64,000 bases of DNA, from assembly GCA_964512285.1 (NCBI GenBank), contig CAZEJO010000002.1, positions 1-64,000 on the forward strand. The letters run 5' to 3'. Positions 1 through 8,028 of this stretch are shown here, piece after piece. How positions within the stretch are numbered: the stretch's first letter is position 1; the number at the start of each line of letters is the position of its first letter. Both the position numbers and the translations under genes were made by a program. Source of the DNA: SM23-28-2 sp964512285 (lineage in GTDB: Bacteria > Chloroflexota > Dehalococcoidia > SM23-28-2). The notes beneath the pieces are model-generated. The model made no database searches. It worked only from the letters and a program-made list of their open reading frames with translations, and was not told the DNA's origin.

Positions 1-766
1 ACCCCTCCCCCTGCTCCGTGCCCTCACCCACCTCTGCCAGCCCCTTGACCGCCCTCAGCCCCAGCTCGAACAGCCGCCGCGTGAGGGACAGCTCGCGTTC
101 CGGCAGGAGCGTGGTCAGCTTCTGCTCCAGAAAGTCCAGCCCGCAGGTAAACACCTCGGAGAGGTGGTCCAGAGCCAGATGCGCCTCGTTCTCGCCGAAT
201 AGCTGCGGCGGCGCCATCTGCAGACCCGCCATCTCGTATCTCGCCATCTGGTAGAACGGCGCCCAGAACCTGGCCACAAACAGGGCCTTGACTACGCACT
301 CCCGATCGATGTTGGGCGGTATGTGATCCAGCACCTTCCGCAGCTCCGCCCGGAACTTCCGGTCGTCGATCATGATGTCCTTCGGGTACTCCCCGATAGT
401 CGACAGGAATATCACCTCGGCGTTTAGCTCCAGCGCTTCCTGGGCGGCGAGGATGGCCTCCGGAAATCTCCTCCTCCGATGCTGACGCCACGCGTCGTCA
501 GCCCGCAGCAGCACGCCAGCCTCGAAATCGGCCGCGAAGCGCAGGAGATCCAGCGCCTCCGTCAGGTCCTTCTCACCTTCCAGCCCCAGCTTCGACAGCC
601 CTTCTGCCAGCTCCTTCGCAGCCTGCGCCACCTCCGCCTGAACCGTCTCGGCCATGGGCAACAGCAGTTGGACATCCTTGCAGAACGAGACCGAGACATC
701 GTAGCCGCCCTCAGCCCGAGCGCTCAGCACCAGGTCGAAAGTCGGAAGCCTCTCCTCGGCCTTCAC
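1..766 (-). CDS. Hypothetical protein, C-terminus cut by window edge
   Basis: An open minus-strand frame of about 255 codons runs off the left edge of the window. The chosen start is GTG at 764-766, just 4 bp after the thyX stop, with a weak GGGA element before it; reading begins VKAEERLPTFDLVLSARAEG. The product looks soluble, acidic and largely alpha-helical, with many Leu/Ala/Glu residues and no signal peptide or membrane segment. I recognise no family or catalytic motif. The short gap to thyX suggests co-transcription. Codon use matches the neighbours. The frame is real by composition and uninterrupted length, but its function is unknown. Confidence 0.6.
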   Translation of the reverse strand, partial: MKAEERLPTFDLVLSARAEGGYDVSVSFCKDVQLLLPMAETVQAEVAQAAKELAEGLSKLGLEGEKDLTEALDLLRFAADFEAGVLLRADDAWRQHRRRRFPEAILAAQEALELNAEVIFLSTIGEYPKDIMIDDRKFRAELRKVLDHIPPNIDRECVVKALFVARFWAPFYQMARYEMAGLQMAPPQLFGENEAHLALDHLSEVFTCGLDFLEQKLTTLLPERELSLTRRLFELGLRAVKGLAEVGEGTEQGEG

Positions 767-770
767 TTCC

Positions 771-1541
771 CTACACCTTCTCGTGCGGCGTGCGGGCCAC
801 CTGCGTGCCGTCGGCCAGCTCGACCACCGCGTAGTCGCCGAACATGCTCGGCGCTTCCTTCTGCATGATCCGCAGTATCTGCAGCGCCACCTTCCGTATC
901 TCCACATCCGCCCACTCGCTGCCCCGCATCTCGATGAAGTGGCGCAGCGCGCGGCCGTTGGCCGTCACGAAGATCATCGTCTCGGTCGCGTTGGGCAGCA
1001 CGCTGCGAGCCGCCTGGCGCGCCAGCTTGCGCCGCTGGGTGCGGTCGGGCACGTCCTTGTACTTGGCCGCCAACCCCTCCACCAGCTCCACATACGCCTC
1101 GTGGGAGGCCTTGACCGCCCGTAGCCAGCGTGCGTGCAGCGCCTCGTCCTCGGCGATGACGTCCGGCTCGATGAAGTTGGCCGTCGATTCGTCCACGTAG
1201 CGCTGCGAGAGCTGACTGTACGCGAAGCCCGCCCGGTGGCGCACCAGCTCGTGGGTGAAGGAGCGCGACACACCGGCGATAATGAAGTTCCAGACGGCGT
1301 GCTCCAGGACGCTGCCGTGCTTAGACTCGACGATGTTGTCCAGGTACTGACGGTTGTCCTTGCGCCCCTTGCCGTAGGACAGATAGCAGAGGCGGCCGGC
1401 GGCCTCGGCCAGCATCTCCGCCCCCACCTCCGTGTCCGTCTGCCAGGCCATGCCGTAATCGGACAGGAAGCTATCGATGGCAGCCTCATCGACAGACTGC
1501 CGCCCTACCAGATAGACCTTGGGCTCGCGGATAATGTTCAC
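771..1541 (-). CDS. thyX: Flavin-dependent thymidylate synthase ThyX
   Basis: ThyX makes dTMP from dUMP using methylene-tetrahydrofolate, FAD and NADPH, and replaces ThyA where that enzyme is absent. The protein is 256 aa, a usual length. The signature begins at RHR (residues 101-103) and continues AGFAYSQLSQRY; the first conserved Ser-x-Arg-Tyr is one residue further on than in the classical RHRX7S form. The C-terminal helix HFIEMRGSEWADVEIRKVA is typical of the family. The start is GTG at 1541, with GGAGG six bases upstream, and a promoter is visible further upstream. It is divergent from acpS. Confidence 0.95.
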   Translation of the reverse strand: MNIIREPKVYLVGRQSVDEAAIDSFLSDYGMAWQTDTEVGAEMLAEAAGRLCYLSYGKGRKDNRQYLDNIVESKHGSVLEHAVWNFIIAGVSRSFTHELVRHRAGFAYSQLSQRYVDESTANFIEPDVIAEDEALHARWLRAVKASHEAYVELVEGLAAKYKDVPDRTQRRKLARQAARSVLPNATETMIFVTANGRALRHFIEMRGSEWADVEIRKVALQILRIMQKEAPSMFGDYAVVELADGTQVARTPHEKV

Positions 1542-1582
1542 GGCCCGCCTCCCGCCGCTGGACCGCCGTCATGGGCAGGCCC

Positions 1583-1611
1583 ATTATAGCCTCTACCCTC
1601 TGAAGCGTAAA
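1583..1611 (-). promoter_or_regulatory. Probable sigma-70-type promoter for thyX
   Basis: On the minus strand, TTTACG (1606-1611) and TATAAT (1583-1588) are separated by 17 bp. Transcription would start about 35 bases before the thyX GTG. A second TATAAT lies at 1615-1620 without a good -35 element. This is based on sequence match only. Confidence 0.5.
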
Positions 1612-1666
1612 GAGATTATACGATTGTTCCCCTACACATTTACAGCCCCTTGCCCTCGCCTGTACA

Positions 1667-2125
1667 ATGAATCCAGCCATGTCTCCCTACGCCGTCGGCA
1701 TCGATATCCTCGAACTGGAGCGCGTCGCCGCCGCCCTGCAACGCCACGGCCAACGCTTCATCGACCGCGTCTACACCCCCATCGAGGCCGCCATCTGCCG
1801 CGGCCGCCCGCCCGAGCTGGCCGCTCGCTTCGCCGCCAAGGAGGCGGTGATGAAGGCTCTGGGCACCGGCGCTCGCGGCGTCGCCTGGCGCGAGATCGAG
1901 GTGCTGCTCAATCGCCGCGGCAAGCCGCTGGTCTACCTGCACGGCCACGCCCGCGAGCGAGCGAAGGAGATCGGCCTGGATGGGCTGGACCTGAGCATGT
2001 CCCACTCACGCCAGTACGCCGTCGCCTTCGTGGTGGCCAGCGCCGACTCGCACCACGCCGAGAGCGACCGCGACGGCTGGCGAGAAAAGCTTATCGATAT
2101 CCTCAAGGAGCGAGGACTACTATGA
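1667..2125 (+). CDS. acpS: Holo-[acyl-carrier-protein] synthase
   Basis: AcpS transfers 4'-phosphopantetheine from CoA to a serine of apo-ACP, activating it for fatty acid synthesis. The 152-aa frame shows the N-terminal GIDILELERV motif with the metal-binding Asp, and the second motif FAAKEAVMKALGTG with its Glu and Lys. The C-terminal tail of about 25 residues after FVVASA is longer than in many family members. The start is ATG 1667 or, equally plausible, ATG 1679; neither has a clear ribosome site. The stop overlaps the nnr start as ATGA, indicating translational coupling. Confidence 0.92.
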   Translation: MNPAMSPYAVGIDILELERVAAALQRHGQRFIDRVYTPIEAAICRGRPPELAARFAAKEAVMKALGTGARGVAWREIEVLLNRRGKPLVYLHGHARERAKEIGLDGLDLSMSHSRQYAVAFVVASADSHHAESDRDGWREKLIDILKERGLL

Positions 2126-3675
2126 AGCTGGTAACTGTCGAGCAGATGAGGCATCTAGATCGCAACGCAGGCGTACCCGTGCCCCAGCTCATGGAGAACG
2201 CCGGCCTGGCGGTCGCTCAGGAGGCCCGGCTGCTCCTGGGCGAGGTGGCTGAGCGCGCCGTCCTGGTGCTGGTTGGCCCCGGCAACAACGGCGGCGACGG
2301 CCTGGTGGCCGCCCGCCACCTGCACGACTGGGGCAGCAAGGTGGACGTCCATATGCTCAAGCCCCGTGACGCCTCCCAAGACGACGTCTACCGCCAGGTG
2401 GTGGAGCGCGACATCCCCGTGAAGATCGCCGCAGAAGACAAGGGCTTCCAAGCCCTCGATGAGATGCTCTCGCGGGCGGATGTGGTCATCGATAGCCTGC
2501 TCGGCACCGGCCGCATGCGGCCCATCGACGGCGAGCTTGCCGAGATCTTGAAGCGCCTGGCCGCCGCCCGCCAGAGACCCCTTCCTCCCCACATCCTGGC
2601 GCTGGACGTGCCCAGCGGCATCGACGCCGATACCGGCGCCGTCGACCCCCTCTGCGTCCCCGCCGAGGTGACGGTGACCATGGGCCACAGCAAGATTGGC
2701 CTGCACGCCTTGCCCGCCGCCCAGTACTGCGGCCGCATCGAGGTGGTGGACATCGGCATACCACCGGCCCTGAGCGAGAACCTGCCCTACGAGCTAATGA
2801 CCACCGCCTGGGCGCGCCCCCTGCTCCCGCCAAGGCCGCTGGAGGCCAACAAGGGCACCTTCGGCAAGGTGCTGGTGGTGGCTGGCTCCACCAACTACAT
2901 CGGCGCCGCCTATCTGGCCGCCGTCGGCGCCGGCCGCGTCGGGGCGGGCCTGGTCACCCTGGCCTGCGCCCGTAGCATCTACCCCATCATGGCCGCCAAG
3001 CTGGTCGAATCCACCTTCCTCCCTCTGCCCGATGTGGAGGGCTTCCTGACAGGCGAATCAGCCCACAGCGTTCTTCAGGCCCTCGACCAGGGGCACAACG
3101 CCCTCCTGGTGGGCTGCGGCCTGGGCCAGATGGCCTACGTGCAGGCCTTCATCCAGGGCCTGCTCCCCCGCCTGAAGGACAAGACCCTGCGGGCGGTGGT
3201 CATCGACGCCGACGGCCTCAACGCCCTGGCCAGCAGAGACCAGTGGTGGCAGGAGCTCAGCGTGCCCGCCATCGTCACCCCTCACCCGGGCGAGATGTCC
3301 CGTCTCACAGGCCTGCCCATCGCGGACATTCAGGCCGACCGCCTGCAGACAGCCGTTCGGCAGGCGAGCGCTTGGGGCACGACGGTCATCCTCAAGGGAG
3401 CCCACACGGTCGTCGCCGCCCCCGATGGCCGCGCCCGCGTCAGCCCCTTCGCCAACCCCGCGCTGGCCTCGGGCGGCACCGGCGACGTCCTGGCGGGAGC
3501 AATCGCCGGGCTGGTCGCTCAGGGTTTGGATCCCTTCGATGCCGCCTCCCTGGCCGTCTACCTGCACGGCCGGGCGGGCGAGAAGGTGCGAGCAGAGCTG
3601 GGGGACGCCGGCCTTCTGGCTGGCGACCTCCTGCCAGCGCTGCCCCAGGTGATCAAAGAGCTGAGCGGCCGCTAG
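2122..3675 (+). CDS. nnr: Bifunctional NAD(P)HX epimerase / ADP-dependent NAD(P)HX dehydratase
   Basis: This enzyme repairs hydrated NADH and NADPH. The N-terminal half (about residues 1-215, YjeF_N/NnrE) epimerises NAD(P)HX and carries GPGNNGGDGL. The C-terminal half (about 230-517, NnrD, ribokinase-like) dehydrates it with ADP and carries the GTFGKVLVVAGS, TPHPGEMSRL and ASGGTGDVLAG motifs. At 517 aa it is the usual fused size. The frame stays open upstream through acpS, but the ATG at 2122 in the ATGA overlap is the natural start. RecJ follows after one base. Confidence 0.95.
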   Translation: MKLVTVEQMRHLDRNAGVPVPQLMENAGLAVAQEARLLLGEVAERAVLVLVGPGNNGGDGLVAARHLHDWGSKVDVHMLKPRDASQDDVYRQVVERDIPVKIAAEDKGFQALDEMLSRADVVIDSLLGTGRMRPIDGELAEILKRLAAARQRPLPPHILALDVPSGIDADTGAVDPLCVPAEVTVTMGHSKIGLHALPAAQYCGRIEVVDIGIPPALSENLPYELMTTAWARPLLPPRPLEANKGTFGKVLVVAGSTNYIGAAYLAAVGAGRVGAGLVTLACARSIYPIMAAKLVESTFLPLPDVEGFLTGESAHSVLQALDQGHNALLVGCGLGQMAYVQAFIQGLLPRLKDKTLRAVVIDADGLNALASRDQWWQELSVPAIVTPHPGEMSRLTGLPIADIQADRLQTAVRQASAWGTTVILKGAHTVVAAPDGRARVSPFANPALASGGTGDVLAGAIAGLVAQGLDPFDAASLAVYLHGRAGEKVRAELGDAGLLAGDLLPALPQVIKELSGR

Positions 3676-3676
3676 G

Positions 3677-5362
3677 ATGGAACCCCACAGGCAGTGGCTA
3701 GTCCGTCCTCAGGCCCCGGCCCTGGTCGACGGTCCTTTCCCTCCGCTGATCCGCCACCTCCTCTACTGTCGAGGCGTGCGCAGCGAGGATGAGGCCGCCC
3801 GCTTCCTTTTCCTAGAACCCCAACCGGAACACGACCCCCACCTCCTGCCGAACGTGGAGCGGGCGGTGGAACGACTCTCGACCGCCATCAGGGACAGCGA
3901 GGGCATCGCCGTCTTCGGCGACTTCGACGTGGACGGCGTGACAGCGGCCGCCCTCCTCACCGAGGCGCTAGGAGGGCTGGGAGCGAATGTCACTGCCTAC
4001 ATCCCCAATCGCTTCAGCGAAGGCTACGGGCTGAACGTGAGCGCCATCACCACCCTCCGCGAGCAGGGGGCCAGCCTGCTCCTAGCCGCCGACTGCGGCA
4101 CCAGCTCGATCGAAGAGGTGGAGCACGCCTGCCGCCTGGGCATGGATGTCATCATCCTGGACCACCACACCGTCCCGACAGAGCTGCCGCCGGCCGTCGC
4201 CCTGGTCAACCCCAAACTTCTGCCAGAGGCAGGCCAGGAAAGCCCCCTCGGAGGGCTGGCGGCGGTGGGAGTGACCTACAAGGCAATGTCTGCCCTCTAT
4301 CAGGCCGCCGATCGCGACTGGCAGCCCCAGCGCTTCCTAGACCTGGTGGCCATCGGCACAGTGGCCGACCTAGCCCCTCTCGTAGGGGAGAACCGCTATC
4401 TGGTAAAGGAGGGCCTGGCAGCCATCGCCACGGCGGAGCGGCCCGGCCTCAGTGCCCTCATCGCAGCGGCAGGGCTGCGGCCCGAGTGTGTGGACAGCGA
4501 GGCCATCGCCTACACCCTGGGCCCCCGCCTCAACGCCGCCGGTCGCCTGGCCCACGCCGACCTAAGCCTCCGCCTCCTCCTCACGCAAGACGAGGGCGAG
4601 GCGGGCGAGCTCGCCCATGAGCTCAACGCTCTCAACCAGGAGCGACAGCGCCAGACCAAGCAGGCCCTCGCTACGGCGGCTGAACTGCTCACGGCCGAGG
4701 ACGCTCAAGCTCCCCTCGTTTTCGTTGGCCATCCGGACATCTCCGAGGGCATTGTTGGGCTGGTCGCCAGCAGGTTGGTGGACGAGCACTATCGGCCCGC
4801 CATCGTCTGCCAGAACGGCGAAAGCGAGAGCCGGGGAAGCTGCCGCAGCATCCCCGAATTCGATATCATCGATGCCCTCCGCCGCCAGGAGCATCTGCTC
4901 GTCCGCTACGGCGGCCACCCTCGCGCTGCTGGCTTCACCGTGGCCAACGCCAACCTGCCCGCCCTCAAGGAGGCTCTGCTGGAGCGAGCCGCCAGCGAAC
5001 TTGCGGGGATAGAGCTTTCGCCAGCGCTGACCATCGACGCCGAGCTGCCCCTCAGCCGCCTGCGAGGCGATGACATCCGCTGGCTTCAGCACTTCCAGCC
5101 CCACGGACAGGAAAACCCCGAGCCCACTTTCCTCAGCCGCGGCGTCTCCGTGACGCAGACGCGCTTGCTGGGCAATAACGGCCAGCACCTGCGGCTGAAG
5201 CTGAAGGACGGGCGTGTCACCTGGCCGGCTATCGCCTTCGGCATGGGCGAACGCTCGGTGGAGGCCGGCCAGCGGGTGGACGTGGTCTACTCCCTGGCCA
5301 ACGAGCGGTGGAGCGACGATGCCCTAGAGCTGCGCATAAAAGACTTCGCCCCTACCGCGTAG
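3677..5362 (+). CDS. recJ: Single-stranded-DNA-specific exonuclease RecJ
   Basis: RecJ degrades single-stranded DNA 5' to 3' in recombinational and mismatch repair. The 561-aa protein has the DHH phosphoesterase motifs FGDFDVDGVTAAALL (about residue 80), AADCGTSS, the signature ILDHHTVP, and the DHHA1 motif GGHPRAAGFTV near residue 415. A C-terminal OB-like region carries RLKLKDGRVTWPAIAFGMG. Length fits the family. It is the last gene of the acpS-nnr-recJ unit, with one base between nnr and its ATG. Confidence 0.95.
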   Translation: MEPHRQWLVRPQAPALVDGPFPPLIRHLLYCRGVRSEDEAARFLFLEPQPEHDPHLLPNVERAVERLSTAIRDSEGIAVFGDFDVDGVTAAALLTEALGGLGANVTAYIPNRFSEGYGLNVSAITTLREQGASLLLAADCGTSSIEEVEHACRLGMDVIILDHHTVPTELPPAVALVNPKLLPEAGQESPLGGLAAVGVTYKAMSALYQAADRDWQPQRFLDLVAIGTVADLAPLVGENRYLVKEGLAAIATAERPGLSALIAAAGLRPECVDSEAIAYTLGPRLNAAGRLAHADLSLRLLLTQDEGEAGELAHELNALNQERQRQTKQALATAAELLTAEDAQAPLVFVGHPDISEGIVGLVASRLVDEHYRPAIVCQNGESESRGSCRSIPEFDIIDALRRQEHLLVRYGGHPRAAGFTVANANLPALKEALLERAASELAGIELSPALTIDAELPLSRLRGDDIRWLQHFQPHGQENPEPTFLSRGVSVTQTRLLGNNGQHLRLKLKDGRVTWPAIAFGMGERSVEAGQRVDVVYSLANERWSDDALELRIKDFAPTA

Positions 5363-5378
5363 AACGTCGCCTGCCACC

Positions 5379-5408
5379 TTGCCGCCCCAGCACTCCTTGC
5401 GCTACAAT
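5379..5408 (+). promoter_or_regulatory. Candidate promoter for the EF-G-like gene
   Basis: TTGCCG (5379-5384) and TACAAT (5403-5408) are separated by 18 bp, followed by AGAAGGGAG ahead of the ATG at 5441. Support is by consensus match only. Confidence 0.35.
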
Positions 5409-5440
5409 CGCCTCTGGACGCCAGAAGGGAGAACGTCTCA

Positions 5441-7489
5441 ATGAAGGAGTACGCCACCGAGAACATCCGCAATGTGGCCCTCACCGGTCACGGCAGCACC
5501 GGCAAGACATCGCTCTCGGAGGCGATGCTGTTCAACGCCAAGGCCATCAACCGTCTGGGCCGTGTGGACGACGGCACCACCACCTCCGACTTCGACCCTG
5601 ATGAGGTTCGCCGCAATTTCAGCGTCAACCTGTCGATCCTGCCCTACGAGTGGGAGGGCTACAAGCTCAACATCCTCGACACCCCCGGCTACGCCGACTT
5701 CGTGGGCGAGGTCAAGTGCGGCGTACGGGCCGCCGACGCAGCCGTCATCGTGGTCTGCGCCGCCTCCGGCGTGCAGGTTGGCACCGAGTACGCCTGGACC
5801 TACGCCGACGAACAGAATCTGCCCCGTCTGGTGTTCATCAACCGCATGGAGCGGGAGAACGCCGACTTCCACCAGACTCTGGCCCAACTCCAAGGCATGT
5901 TCGGCCAGAACTGCGTGGCCCTCCAGCTACCCCTGGGCGCCCAGGCCGACTTCAGGGGCGTGATCGACCTCATCACCATGAAGGCCTACGTGGGCGAGAA
6001 GGGCGAGGCCCAGGAGGTGCCCGAGGAACTCGTGGAGCAAGCGGCCAGCCTGCGAGAGAAGCTGGTGGAAGCGGCCGCCGAGACCGACGATTCCCTCATC
6101 ACCAAGTACCTGGAAGGCGAAGACCTCAGCGAGGACGAGCTGCGACAGGGCCTGAGGACCGGCGTCTGCCGCGGCTCCCTCATTCCGGTGCTCACCGGCT
6201 CGGCCACCAAGAACGTAGCGGTGACCCTGCTTATGGACGCTCTCTGCAGCTACGCGCCCTCGCCGCTGGATATGGCGGTGGTGGTGCAGGACGGTGAGCC
6301 CATCAAGGCCGACGCCAAGGGCCCCCTTGCCGCCCTCGTGTTCAAGACCACGGCCGACCCCTACGTCGGTCGCCTCACCTACTTCCGCGTCTATTCCGGC
6401 ACCTTCAAGGCCGATTCGCAGGCCTGGAATGCCAACAAGGGCAGCGCCGAGCGCATCGGGCCCCTGTATCTCATCCGAGGCAAGAGCCAGGAGCAGATCA
6501 GCCAGGTGGCGGCCGGCGACCTCGGCGCCGTGGCAAAGCTGGCCGAGACCAGCACCGGCGACACGCTGACCACCCGCGACAAGTCCATCATCCTGCCGGG
6601 CATCTCCTTCCCCGAGCCGGCCTTCAGCGGCGCCGTCTACCCCAAGAGCAAGGCCGACCTCGACAAGATGGGCAGCGCCCTCTCCCGTATCGCCGAGGAG
6701 GACCCCACTCTGCGGGTCAGCCGCAGCCAGGACACCGGCGAGACGGTCATGTCCGGCCTGGGCGATTCCCACGTAGAGGTGGCAGTAGAGAAGATACGCC
6801 GCAAGTTCGGCGTGGACCTGGAGATGACCACCCCCAAGGTGCCCTACAAGGAGACCATCACCGCCACTTCCTCAGCCGAGTACACCCACAAGAAGCAGAC
6901 CGGCGGCCACGGCCAGTACGCCCGTGTAGCCATCGAGCTGGAGCCGTTGCCCCGCGGCAGCGGCTTCGAGTTCACCAACCGCATTGTCGGCGGCGTCGTG
7001 CCCAGGCAGTACATATCGTCGGTGGAGAAGGGCGTGGTGGAGGCCCTGCAAGAAGGCGTGCTCGCCCGCTATCCCCTCACCGACATGAAGGCGACCCTGT
7101 TCGACGGCAAGGACCACCCGGTAGACTCCTCAGACATCGCCTTCAAGATCGCCGCCGCCGCTGCCCTCAAGAAAGGAGCCCAGGAGGGTCATCCGGTGCT
7201 CCTGGAGCCCATAATGAACCTGCAGGTCGCGGTGCCCGAAGCCAACACGGGAGACGTTATCAGCGACCTCAACGGCAAGCGGGCCAAGGTGATGGGAATG
7301 ACGCCCGAAGGCACCCGCACGGTGATCGAGGCCCAGGCGCCTATGGCCGAGGTACAGCACTATGCCGCCGACCTACGCTCGATGACTCAGGGTCGGGGCA
7401 GCTACTCCATGCAGTTCAGCCACTACGAAGAGGTCCCCGCCCACGTCGTCCAGCACATCATCGAGCAGGCCGAGGAGAAAAAGGGCTAG
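5441..7489 (+). CDS. Elongation factor G-like GTPase (EF-G2 type)
   Basis: A translational GTPase of 682 aa with EF-G domain order: G domain (1-270), beta-barrel domain II, then domains III-V, ending in the family sequence RGSYSMQFSHYEEVP. The P-loop is GHGSTGKTS and G3 is DTPGYADF. The G4 position reads NRME where canonical EF-G has NKMD, and the switch I block lacks the usual ERGITI. These differences are typical of the EF-G paralogues annotated as EF-G-like, whose exact role is unclear, rather than the main translocase. It stands alone with its own promoter and a good AAGGGAG site, and is not beside rpsL/rpsG/tuf, which supports paralogue status. Confidence 0.88.
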   Translation: MKEYATENIRNVALTGHGSTGKTSLSEAMLFNAKAINRLGRVDDGTTTSDFDPDEVRRNFSVNLSILPYEWEGYKLNILDTPGYADFVGEVKCGVRAADAAVIVVCAASGVQVGTEYAWTYADEQNLPRLVFINRMERENADFHQTLAQLQGMFGQNCVALQLPLGAQADFRGVIDLITMKAYVGEKGEAQEVPEELVEQAASLREKLVEAAAETDDSLITKYLEGEDLSEDELRQGLRTGVCRGSLIPVLTGSATKNVAVTLLMDALCSYAPSPLDMAVVVQDGEPIKADAKGPLAALVFKTTADPYVGRLTYFRVYSGTFKADSQAWNANKGSAERIGPLYLIRGKSQEQISQVAAGDLGAVAKLAETSTGDTLTTRDKSIILPGISFPEPAFSGAVYPKSKADLDKMGSALSRIAEEDPTLRVSRSQDTGETVMSGLGDSHVEVAVEKIRRKFGVDLEMTTPKVPYKETITATSSAEYTHKKQTGGHGQYARVAIELEPLPRGSGFEFTNRIVGGVVPRQYISSVEKGVVEALQEGVLARYPLTDMKATLFDGKDHPVDSSDIAFKIAAAAALKKGAQEGHPVLLEPIMNLQVAVPEANTGDVISDLNGKRAKVMGMTPEGTRTVIEAQAPMAEVQHYAADLRSMTQGRGSYSMQFSHYEEVPAHVVQHIIEQAEEKKG

Positions 7490-7564
7490 GAGACGCCGCG
7501 CCGCCGGTATGTCCCCCACGACCGCACCTCGAGCGCGCGGCATCAGACGATCTCCAAGCCCCGC

Positions 7565-7888
7565 CTAGCGCTGACTGGGCTCCTGCCAAGACGAGGTCGA
7601 GACCAAGCGGATGCAGTCGATTACCCGCCCCTGGCCGGCCAACTCGGCCACCCTTTGCTGAAGGCCGGCCATAGTGGCCGACAGGTCATCGCTCTCGACC
7701 TCGTAGATGGCCAGGAACTTCCCCTGCCCCGGGCCGGGGTCGCCAATCAGCTCATAGCGGATGCAGCTCTTGAAGCCCGGCGTCTCTAGGATGTCCGGCA
7801 CGTGCGTGTTGTCGTACCAGTCGTTGAACTCTTTCTCCCGCGCCGGGTCTGCGCAGTTGGTGAAAACGAGAACGGTGGCCTTCGCCAT
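7565..7888 (-). CDS. Small dimeric alpha/beta-barrel-like protein
   Basis: The 107-aa protein has the pattern of ferredoxin-fold stress/monooxygenase-like domains (EthD, NIPSNAP or ABM type): a beta strand TVLVFTNCA, then EKEFNDWYDNTHVPDILETPG, then GKFLAIYEVES. The DWYxxxHxPDxL signature is common in uncharacterised members. No catalytic role can be assigned. The start is ATG 7888, with GGAG six bases upstream. It lies convergent to the EF-G-like gene and downstream of tyrS, but a repeat block separates it from tyrS. Confidence 0.8.
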   Translation of the reverse strand: MAKATVLVFTNCADPAREKEFNDWYDNTHVPDILETPGFKSCIRYELIGDPGPGQGKFLAIYEVESDDLSATMAGLQQRVAELAGQGRVIDCIRLVSTSSWQEPSQR

Positions 7889-7923
7889 GAGTTCCTCCTT
7901 TGGATTCGAAACCCTCCAAGGCC

Positions 7924-7975
7924 GTCACCCTGAGCGAAGCGAAGGGTCTAGATTCTTCGCTGCGCTCAGAACGAC
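7924..7975. repeat. Hairpin-forming REP-like element
   Basis: An imperfect palindrome. The arm CTGAGCGAAGCGAA at the left is mirrored by TTCGCTGCGCTCAG at the right, with one mismatch and a short loop. It resembles the dispersed CCTGAGC-N-GAAGG repeat also present at 14325-14349. It lies in the gap between the small barrel protein and tyrS, next to a second palindrome. Confidence 0.6.
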
Positions 7976-7980
7976 GGTGG

Positions 7981-8026
7981 GCAGGGCTGTCCGCCTTGCG
8001 GACTCCGCATAGCGGAGAAGCCCTGC
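7981..8026. repeat. Three-way-junction palindrome after tyrS
   Basis: The outer arms GCAGGGCT (7981-7988) and AGCCCTGC (8019-8026) pair perfectly. They enclose two complete inner hairpins, GTCCGC-CTT-GCGGAC (7989-8003) and TCCGC-ATA-GCGGA (8004-8016). Single-stranded DNA or RNA of this block should fold into a cloverleaf with stems of 8, 6 and 5 bp. It begins 3 bp past the tyrS stop codon. There is no T-run, so it is not a typical intrinsic terminator. Confidence 0.65.
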
Positions 8027-8028
8027 AG

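Noticed and set aside
1519..2121. In-frame N-terminal extension of nnr
   Set aside because: It is just the frame left open inside thyX/acpS; composition is Arg/Pro-rich nonsense, and ATG 2122 is the natural start in an ATGA overlap.
7924..8026. Intrinsic terminator for tyrS
   Set aside because: The stems are strong but no T-run follows on the minus strand; better described as palindromic repeat elements.
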